Assembly: GCA_017614625.1 (NCBI GenBank)
Contig: JAGABK010000099.1
Span: 1-5,476 of the forward strand
DNA length: 5,476 nt
Source: Spirochaetales bacterium
GTDB lineage: Bacteria; Spirochaetota; Spirochaetia; Sphaerochaetales; Sphaerochaetaceae
Direction of reading: 5' to 3'
Made by a program: the position numbers and the translations under genes. This document shows positions 1 through 4,300 of the stretch, piece after piece (positions within the stretch are counted from its first letter, which is position 1; each line of letters begins with the position of its first letter). Below the pieces are notes generated by a model, which made no database searches, was not told the DNA's origin, and worked only from the letters and a program-made list of their open reading frames with translations.

Positions 1-20
1 CCAAATTCCACCATAGCCGC
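1..20 (-). tRNA. tRNA-Leu, 5' end only (runs off the left edge)
   Basis: Read on the minus strand from base 20 down to base 1, the sequence is GCGGCTA (7-nt acceptor strand), TG (positions 8-9), GTGG (D-stem 10-13), then AATTTGG (start of the D-loop, with G18-G19). The TG-GTGG-AAT..GG pattern after a 7-nt acceptor is characteristic of bacterial leucine tRNAs; E. coli tRNA-Leu has the same TGGTGGAAT stretch. Serine tRNAs normally show a GCCGAG-type D-arm here, so Leu is preferred. The anticodon, long variable arm and 3' end lie outside the window, so the isoacceptor cannot be given. A minus-strand promoter is visible just upstream. Confidence 0.75.
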
Positions 21-23
21 GTG

Positions 24-37
24 TGTTCGGTTGAACA
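24..37 (-). repeat. small hairpin in the tRNA-Leu 5' leader
   Basis: A perfect inverted repeat with 5-bp arms (TGTTC / GAACA) and a 4-nt loop ends four bases before the predicted mature tRNA 5' end at base 20. The predicted transcription start (about base 38) would place this hairpin at the very 5' end of the primary transcript, next to the RNase P cleavage site. A stem this short can arise by chance, so a role in processing is only an inference. Confidence 0.35.
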
Positions 38-44
38 GGACAAA

Positions 45-72
45 CTTACACTTTTATCGGGGATTTAGTCAA
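45..72 (-). promoter_or_regulatory. sigma70-like promoter of tRNA-Leu
   Basis: On the minus strand TTGACT (bases 72-67; 5/6 match to the -35 consensus) is followed after 16 nt by TGTAAG (bases 50-45; 4/6 match to the -10 consensus). The expected transcription start is near base 38, about 18 nt before the tRNA 5' end, a normal distance for a tRNA promoter. It was found by eye. Confidence 0.5.
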
Positions 73-110
73 GTGATGGCAAAGAAAATGGGATTGTCCG
101 CGCCATTTCA

Positions 111-119
111 TGCTATCAT
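111..119 (+). promoter_or_regulatory. extended -10 promoter element of the DUF3320-like gene
   Basis: TGC-TATCAT is an extended -10 element (TGn plus a 5/6 match to TATAAT). The nearest -35-like hexamer, TTGTCC at 94-99, is only 14 nt upstream of the -10, which is too close, so the TGn extension would have to compensate. The predicted start of transcription is near base 126, immediately at the Shine-Dalgarno sequence. Confidence 0.4.
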
Positions 120-125
120 GTGAAA

Positions 126-131
126 AAGGAG
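126..131 (+). promoter_or_regulatory. ribosome binding site that sets the start at 141
   Basis: AAGGAG lies 9 nt before ATG 141. The longer reading frame could begin at GTG 120, but that start would put this strong Shine-Dalgarno inside the coding sequence and would have none of its own. It would also overlap the -10 element. ATG 141 is therefore preferred. Confidence 0.7.
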
Positions 132-140
132 CGTTTGCAC

Positions 141-755
141 ATGGAATACAGTTGCGTAGATCTTCAGTTGACCGGGGTTCCGTACAAGGATTTCACCGGA
201 TACGACAGGCAGGGGATTGCCTCCCGCTTCATGCAGGTGATAGAGGGCGAGGGGCCTGTGGTGGATGACTTTCTTGAGCTGAAAGTCCTCAAGTCGTTCG
301 CGATATTCCAGCGCGGAAGCCTGATCGCTCCTTTCATGCGGGACATCCTTCTTTCCACCGGTGCGGTGTGCACCAGGCAGACGGACTGCGACGGGGCGGA
401 GCACCTTGTGTTCTGGCCGGAGAGCTTCCGCGGGTGCGAGGCCGATATTGAGGCGCTGCAGTTCAGGGGCTATACGGACTACAGGCCGTCGGGCCAGAAG
501 GAGAACATGAGGGAGGGGACCTTCCGCTCCATAGCCGATTTCCCGCAGATAGAGGTCTTCAACGCCATGTGCGCCTTCCTTGAAAGCGGAGAGCCGGTCA
601 AGCGCGAGGACGTGCTCACCGGGACCAACCGCCTTCTTGGCTTCCAGGTCAAGGGCCGCCAGATCCGCGAGACGCTGTCGAACGTCCTGAAGGCCGGCAT
701 CGCAAACGGCACGTTCGTGTTCAACAGGCGCGGCGGGACCATAAGGCTCAGATAG
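141..755 (+). CDS. free-standing DUF3320-like protein (helicase-tail homologue), function unknown
   Basis: A 204-residue cytosolic protein with no signal peptide or membrane segment. It appears to hold two related winged-helix-like halves. The first, about residues 24-95, contains 'VIEGEGPVVDDFLELKV' (33-49) and ends in 'LVFWPES'. The second, about 125-204, contains 'FRSIADFPQIEVFNAM' (128-143) and 'RLLGFQVKGRQIRETL' (164-179), and closes with a basic beta strand. This order (E-GPV...R-G, then FW, then R-I---P--E, then LLGF---G--IR) matches my recollection of the tail of large DUF4011/DUF3320 helicase-nuclease proteins. No helicase, nuclease or zinc motif is present, so a catalytic role is not supported; DNA binding or protein contact is inferred. 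It has its own RBS and initiation codon, and nothing upstream encodes the missing helicase, so it is not simply a broken remnant in this window. The next gene is 83 bases downstream and has its own promoter. Confidence 0.6.
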   Translation: MEYSCVDLQLTGVPYKDFTGYDRQGIASRFMQVIEGEGPVVDDFLELKVLKSFAIFQRGSLIAPFMRDILLSTGAVCTRQTDCDGAEHLVFWPESFRGCEADIEALQFRGYTDYRPSGQKENMREGTFRSIADFPQIEVFNAMCAFLESGEPVKREDVLTGTNRLLGFQVKGRQIRETLSNVLKAGIANGTFVFNRRGGTIRLR

Positions 756-792
756 GCCTTCGTGTAGTTTCTGTGAACCGGGACCTTTCCTT

Positions 793-821
793 TTGACATG
801 GGCGGGGAGCAGGGATACAGT
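793..821 (+). promoter_or_regulatory. sigma70 promoter of the DUF1566-domain gene
   Basis: A perfect -35 box TTGACA (793-798) is followed after exactly 17 nt by TACAGT (816-821; 4/6 match, with the key first T, second A and last T kept). The predicted transcription start near 828 lies inside the Shine-Dalgarno AAGGGAG (826-832), giving a very short leader of about 11 nt. It shows that the gene at 839 can be transcribed independently of its upstream neighbour. Confidence 0.55.
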
Positions 822-838
822 TTACAAGGGAGATTCCG

Positions 839-1939
839 ATGAAAAAGACACTGCTGTTCCTTCTTGTCCTTGCCATGACCGTCACCGCCGCCTTCGCCGT
901 CACCGTAGCCTTTTCGGACAACAACGGCACTGCGCTTTCGGAGGAGATGCCCGGCACCTTCTCCACGGGTGCAGTTGGCGGCCTTCCGCTGACATGGACG
1001 GTGGAGATTTCGACCTACGGCGACTTCAGCTTCGTGCTGAAGGAGAACGGGGTGGACGCGAAGCTTTCCGGCATGCAGACGGTGGCCTCGACGTACGAGG
1101 TGGTCATCTCCTCCAAACTGGGATTCTCCTTCCCGTACACGGCACGCGTCATAAGGAACGGAAGCACTTACAACGGCCTGAAATTCACGATGGGCGAGGA
1201 ATTCGACTATCTTTCGGAATTCGGGACAGTCGAAATCGTAATTACCGGCAACGGATGTACTTACGACCTCGGAAGCGTGGACCTGTCCGCTGCCCTGGCC
1301 GCCCTTTATCCTATCCCCGAGGGCTCGGTGGGATTCGTCTTCTACGACAAGGGCGAGTACTCGGACGGCTGGAGGTACCTGGAGGCGGCGCCTGCGGACC
1401 TGAAGCTGGTCAACGGGGTCCCGACGGTGGACGAGAACACCCCGGGCTACGACAAGGGCGAGGACGAGTTCATTTTCGGCTACTACCGCACCTCGGCCGA
1501 CGGGAAGAACCTCTTCGTAAACGGCGACACGCTGTACTACTATCTGGACTGCACGGACAAGGAAGTGGGAACCGGCATGCGCAACACGGAGCTTCTGGTA
1601 AACGCCATGGGCGATGCGGCCTACGAGCAGGTGACCGGAAGCAAGACCACGGACCTGTACGCCGCCAAGGTGTGCGCCGACCTGGTCTACGTGGACGGGG
1701 AGGGCAACGTGATCGACGGATGGTTCCTTCCCAGCCGCGAGGAGCTGGCGCTGATGTTCACGGTCCTGAAGCAGAAGAAGACGGGCAACTTCCCGGACAC
1801 CTACTACGACGACTACTGGTCGTCATCCGAATACGTGATGTTCCCCAACACGGCATGGTACCAGTACTTCACCGACGGGGACACCTACGACGGCAACCGC
1901 GACTACTATTTCCGCGTCCGTCCTGTCCGCGCGTTCTGA
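839..1939 (+). CDS. secreted DUF1566/Lcl-type domain protein
   Basis: A 366-residue exported protein. The start ATG 839 follows AAGGGAG at a spacing of 6 nt. Residues 1-20 form a Sec signal peptide: KK at 2-3, a hydrophobic core at 5-16, and an A-F-A site predicting cleavage after Ala20. There is no lipobox cysteine, so a soluble periplasmic or extracellular product is expected. Residues 21 to about 155 are a strand-rich region I do not recognise. Residues about 161-366 form the DUF1566/Lcl-type domain: 'VFYDKGEYSDGWRYLEAAP' (167-185), 'WFLPSREEL' (295-303), 'YWSSSEY' (326-332) and a terminal 'VRPVRAF' (360-366). This arrangement is common in spirochaete surface and exported proteins, often as large paralogous families. 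The fold is thought to be related to C-type-lectin/formylglycine-type domains, suggesting binding rather than catalysis, but no ligand can be named. It is flanked by its own promoter and by the promoter of the EAL gene. Confidence 0.85.
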   Translation: MKKTLLFLLVLAMTVTAAFAVTVAFSDNNGTALSEEMPGTFSTGAVGGLPLTWTVEISTYGDFSFVLKENGVDAKLSGMQTVASTYEVVISSKLGFSFPYTARVIRNGSTYNGLKFTMGEEFDYLSEFGTVEIVITGNGCTYDLGSVDLSAALAALYPIPEGSVGFVFYDKGEYSDGWRYLEAAPADLKLVNGVPTVDENTPGYDKGEDEFIFGYYRTSADGKNLFVNGDTLYYYLDCTDKEVGTGMRNTELLVNAMGDAAYEQVTGSKTTDLYAAKVCADLVYVDGEGNVIDGWFLPSREELALMFTVLKQKKTGNFPDTYYDDYWSSSEYVMFPNTAWYQYFTDGDTYDGNRDYYFRVRPVRAF

Positions 1940-1970
1940 CCCCCGGATTTGTGTATTTTGCCGATTCTCT

Positions 1971-1999
1971 TTGATTATTTTGACAAAATCCGCGATAAT
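1971..1999 (+). promoter_or_regulatory. sigma70-like promoter of the EAL-PAS gene
   Basis: TTGATT (1971-1976; 4/6) and GATAAT (1994-1999; 5/6) are separated by exactly 17 nt. Transcription would start near 2006, giving a leader of about 37 nt before ATG 2043, longer than for the other genes here. The 17-nt spacer contains a perfect 13-nt palindrome (1977-1989). The better-looking TTGACA at 1980-1985 is centred in that palindrome and has no -10 at a workable distance. Confidence 0.55.
1977..1989. repeat. palindrome in the promoter spacer, possible operator
   Basis: ATTTTG-A-CAAAAT is a perfect inverted repeat with 6-bp arms around one central base. It lies wholly between the proposed -35 and -10 boxes of the EAL gene, directly abutting the -35. 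A repressor dimer bound here would block RNA polymerase. That the site is an operator is an inference from position and symmetry; AT-rich palindromes of this size also occur by chance. Confidence 0.4.
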
Positions 2000-2015
2000 G
2001 CATCCGGAAGGCATT
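1997..2015. repeat. short inverted repeat at the EAL transcription start
   Basis: AATGC (1997-2001) and GCATT (2011-2015) are perfect 5-bp inverted arms around a 9-nt centre that itself contains TCCGGA. The element overlaps the last bases of the -10 box and the predicted transcription start. If transcription starts near 2006 it cannot form as an RNA hairpin, so only a DNA-level role is conceivable. It may be coincidental. Confidence 0.2.
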
Positions 2016-2030
2016 GTACATACTGTTACC

Positions 2031-2035
2031 GGGAG
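2031..2035 (+). promoter_or_regulatory. ribosome binding site that sets the EAL start at 2043
   Basis: GGGAG is 7 nt upstream of ATG 2043. The open frame extends upstream to 1971, but those 24 extra codons would cover the promoter and have no Shine-Dalgarno. The protein beginning at 2043 also starts the normal short distance before the EAL domain ('FVPYFQPQ'). Confidence 0.7.
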
Positions 2036-2042
2036 TCATACC

Positions 2043-3635
2043 ATGGGCAGCAAGAACAACAGCTATTTCCTGACCGCGCTTCGTGACGGCCAGTTCGTTC
2101 CATATTTCCAACCGCAGTTCAACTATGAGACCGACGCCATAACGGGCGTGGAAGTGCTTACCCGCTGGGTCAAGCCCGACGGTTTCGTCATTTCCCCGGG
2201 CAGTTTCATCGCGGAGTTCGAGAGGACCGGTTTCATCTACGAGATGGACAAGTACATATGGGACACCGCCTGTGCCACGTTCGCCTCCTGGAAGGCAAAG
2301 GGCTACGCCATTCCATCCATTTCCGTCAACGTCTCCCGCTACGACCTGTACCACAGCGACATGGCCGACTACCTGCTGGGCCTTCTTTCCAAGCACGGCC
2401 TTGCCCTTCGCGATGTTCACCTCGAGGTCACCGAGTCCGCCTATTCTGACGACACGACGCAGTTCCTCGATGCACTGGGGGACCTGCGCAGGCGCGGTTT
2501 CGTCATCGAGATGGACGACTTCGGCAGCGGCTATTCGTCGCTGTGCGCCCTGAAGGAGATGCCCGTCGAGGTCATCAAGCTAGACGGGGACTTCCTCTCC
2601 GAGGAGGACTGCTTCCACCGCTGCGGCAAGATCATCCTCTCGGTGGTCAACATGGCCCATTCCATCGACATTGCCGTCGTCGCCGAGGGCGTGGAGACCC
2701 GCGAGCAGGCCGATTTCCTCAAGTCCGTGGGCTGCCGCTACATGCAGGGCTTCCTCTTCTCGAAGCCCATGACGGCCGATGACTTCGAGAACGCCTTCTG
2801 CAGGAACACCTACCGGTTCTCCTCCGTCGAACTTCCGGGCAGGGAGAGCGGGGAGAGCATCGACTTCTTCGACATCGAATCGCAGAACACGCTGATCTTC
2901 AACAGCTTCGTCGGAGGCGCTGCGATCCTGACGCGCGACCAGACCGGAACGGTCAGGGCGGTGCGCATGAACGACATGTTCTACAGGATGGTCGGCATCC
3001 CGCGCGATGAGTACATGAAACGCCAGTACGACTTCCTTGCCGGCTTCGACGCAGAATCGGCCGAGGCATTCACGGACGCCCTGGACGTGGCCGCATCGAC
3101 AGGCGGGGAGGCAAGCTGCATGACGCTGTCCCCGGACATCGACTCCAAGGGCAGGGCCTTCTGGAGCCACAACCGTCTCAGGCTCATCGCCCGCAAGGTG
3201 GAGCTGGAGATCTTCTACCTGAGCATCGAGGACATCACGGAGCGCGTGGAGCTCTCGTCCAGGAACGAGGAGCTTCTGAAGGCCATCGAGGAGCGCGAGG
3301 ACATCTTCATGAACGCGGCGGAGCAGGTGAACATGTTCTTCTGGAAGTACGACATCAGGACCAAGGAGATGTTCCCGTGCTTCAGGTGCCAGAAGTACCT
3401 GAGCCTGCCGCAGAAGGTCGAGAACTACCCGCAGCCGGCGATCGACACGTGCATCTTCCCGGAGGGGCTCCATTACAGGGAGGTCATGGAGCGCGTGGAC
3501 AGGGGCGAGGACATAGACGAGATCATGCCCCTCACATGCGAGAGGGTTCCGTTCCGCGTGAGGTATACGGTAAAGCGCGACAAGGACGGCAATCCCAGCG
3601 TGGCCTACGCGACGGCCCTGCCGGTCTCTGAATAA
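2043..3635 (+). CDS. cyclic-di-GMP phosphodiesterase, EAL domain with C-terminal PAS regions
   Basis: A 530-residue cytosolic protein without membrane segments. Residues about 8-250 are an EAL domain, which hydrolyses cyclic di-GMP to linear pGpG. The residues expected for activity are present: E37 of the signature (written EVL, not EAL), N96, E128 in 'LEVTES', D158-D159 in 'DDFGSGYSS' (loop 6), K179, E215 in 'AEGVE' and Q235 in 'QGFLFSKP'. Spacings from D158 to K179, E215 and Q235 (21, 57, 77) match those I recall for active enzymes such as RocR, so I infer a competent phosphodiesterase. A PAS-like domain spans about 282-403, ending in 'SIEDITER'. A short charged helix (404-427) leads to a second PAS-like region (about 428-528, 'MFFWKYDIRTKEMFP'). 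There is no GGDEF domain, HD or kinase. The EAL-first, PAS-last order is notable: sensory modules lie after the enzyme and the chain ends right after the second one. The signal sensed is unknown. Confidence 0.9.
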   Translation: MGSKNNSYFLTALRDGQFVPYFQPQFNYETDAITGVEVLTRWVKPDGFVISPGSFIAEFERTGFIYEMDKYIWDTACATFASWKAKGYAIPSISVNVSRYDLYHSDMADYLLGLLSKHGLALRDVHLEVTESAYSDDTTQFLDALGDLRRRGFVIEMDDFGSGYSSLCALKEMPVEVIKLDGDFLSEEDCFHRCGKIILSVVNMAHSIDIAVVAEGVETREQADFLKSVGCRYMQGFLFSKPMTADDFENAFCRNTYRFSSVELPGRESGESIDFFDIESQNTLIFNSFVGGAAILTRDQTGTVRAVRMNDMFYRMVGIPRDEYMKRQYDFLAGFDAESAEAFTDALDVAASTGGEASCMTLSPDIDSKGRAFWSHNRLRLIARKVELEIFYLSIEDITERVELSSRNEELLKAIEEREDIFMNAAEQVNMFFWKYDIRTKEMFPCFRCQKYLSLPQKVENYPQPAIDTCIFPEGLHYREVMERVDRGEDIDEIMPLTCERVPFRVRYTVKRDKDGNPSVAYATALPVSE

Positions 3636-3664
3636 AAAAAGGATAATCAGGCGAGAAGCTGCCT
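3634..3664 (-). terminator. possible weak terminator of the DUF6657-like gene
   Basis: Reading the minus strand, a 4-bp stem (AGGC / GCCT, plus-strand 3649-3652 and 3661-3664) with an 8-nt loop overlaps the end of the gene. Eight bases later comes a run of seven T (opposite 3634-3640). The stem is short and too far from the T-run for a strong intrinsic terminator. The T-run lies inside the 3' end and 11-bp gap of the convergent EAL gene. No U-run is seen for plus-strand transcripts. Confidence 0.2.
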
Positions 3665-4201
3665 CAGCGTCTCTTTGGTGTTCTCAAGCGCGTCGGAGTA
3701 CTGCGCCTCCATCTTCTTGAGGTTCTGGCTGATGATCTGAGAGTACTGCGAGGAGTTGACGCCCTCGGGGTTCTCCTCCATGGCCTGGCGGATCTGCTGC
3801 TGCATGCGGTCCACGAAGGCGGCCCTTGCGTCGATGTACTGCTGCAGGAAGTCTCCCACCTGGTGCATCAGGCCGTCCACCTCGGGATTGTTGCCGCTGA
3901 CAAGGCGCGCAAGGTCGCAGTTGCGGTCGAAGCGCAGCCTGAAGATGTCGTCCGACGGAAGGCTGATGTTGGAGATGATGGTTCCCGCCATGCCTTTGCG
4001 CACGATGGCGAGGTCCTCCGGGCTGTAGGACGAGTACTTTGCGACGACCTCGTCGAAGGGTTTGTCGGTGTTGTTCAGGTAACCTCCTGCCAGCGCCATG
4101 CCTTCCTTCTCAAGCGTGCCTTCCCTGTACTTCTGCTCGTCTATCTCTATGTCGCGGGTCTTCTCCAGCGCGATCTCCCAGGCTGATCTGATGCGTGCCA
4201 T
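3647..4201 (-). CDS. DUF6657-like coiled-coil protein, function unknown
   Basis: A 184-residue soluble, helix-rich protein with no signal peptide or membrane span. The N-terminal 'RIRSAWEIALEKTRDIE' (3-19) and the following acidic/basic helices resemble the DUF6657 family, small proteins I associate with spirochaetes; this is recall, not a search. Residues about 115-143 and 150-183 are long Gln/Glu/Lys-rich amphipathic helices ('FLQQYIDARAAFVDRMQQQ' and 'LKKMEAQYSDALENTKE'), likely coiled coil, suggesting self-association or a scaffold role. No catalytic or metal-binding pattern is visible. Start choice: the frame opens at 4252, but ATG 4201 has GAGGAG upstream and a promoter beyond it, whereas an upstream start would read through that promoter. 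The gene is convergent with the EAL gene (11 bp between stops) and divergent from alaX (99 bp between starts). Confidence 0.75.
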   Translation of the reverse strand: MARIRSAWEIALEKTRDIEIDEQKYREGTLEKEGMALAGGYLNNTDKPFDEVVAKYSSYSPEDLAIVRKGMAGTIISNISLPSDDIFRLRFDRNCDLARLVSGNNPEVDGLMHQVGDFLQQYIDARAAFVDRMQQQIRQAMEENPEGVNSSQYSQIISQNLKKMEAQYSDALENTKETLRQLLA

Positions 4202-4206
4202 GTGCT

Positions 4207-4212
4207 CTCCTC
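4207..4212 (-). promoter_or_regulatory. ribosome binding site of the DUF6657-like gene
   Basis: On the minus strand GAGGAG precedes ATG 4201 with a 5-nt spacer. This decides the start against the in-frame ATG at 4252, which has no such site. Confidence 0.7.
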
Positions 4213-4223
4213 GGTTTACTGAT

Positions 4224-4252
4224 AAGATAATGCTTTCCTGTCTCTTGGGCAA
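4224..4252 (-). promoter_or_regulatory. sigma70-like promoter of the DUF6657-like gene
   Basis: On the minus strand TTGCCC (4252-4247; 4/6) and TATCTT (4229-4224; 4/6) are 17 nt apart. The expected transcription start near 4217 gives a leader of about 16 nt. Its -35 box is only 2 bp away from the -35 box of the divergent alaX promoter. Confidence 0.45.
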
Positions 4253-4254
4253 CT

Positions 4255-4282
4255 TTGTGAACGCCTTCCGATATGATAGAAT
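4255..4282 (+). promoter_or_regulatory. sigma70-like promoter of the alaX-type gene
   Basis: TTGTGA (4255-4260; 4/6) and TAGAAT (4277-4282; 5/6) are 16 nt apart. The start of transcription would be near 4289, at the edge of the Shine-Dalgarno GGGAG (4290-4294). An alternative -10, TATGAT (4272-4277; 5/6), has no properly spaced -35 but would lengthen the leader to about 17 nt. Confidence 0.45.
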
Positions 4283-4300
4283 TATGCTAGGGAGAGCCTC

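Noticed and set aside
793..1974. Long plus-strand open frame (393 codons) overlapping the exported protein gene in another frame.
   Set aside because: Its translation is rich in Arg, Gly and His with no domain pattern, as expected from an out-of-frame reading of GC-rich codons. The frame of 839-1939 has a signal peptide and clear family motifs.
1980..1985. Perfect TTGACA hexamer upstream of the EAL gene as the true -35 box.
   Set aside because: The good -10 (GATAAT, 1994-1999) is only 8 nt downstream and nothing suitable lies 16-18 nt away. The hexamer is better explained as the centre of the 13-nt palindrome.
2000..2042. Leader riboswitch (for example for cyclic di-GMP) upstream of the phosphodiesterase gene.
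   Set aside because: The predicted leader is only about 37 nt, too short for known cyclic-di-GMP riboswitches, and it holds no matching conserved core.
1869..2420. Minus-strand open frame spanning the junction between the exported protein and EAL genes.
   Set aside because: It overlaps two well-supported genes and the EAL promoter, and its translation has no motif.
2580..3473. Antisense open frame of 297 codons opposite the EAL-PAS gene.
   Set aside because: Its composition (Leu, Val, Arg, Glu, Asp, Ala and His rich) mirrors the sense codons, it has no recognisable motif, and the sense strand carries an intact EAL and PAS protein.
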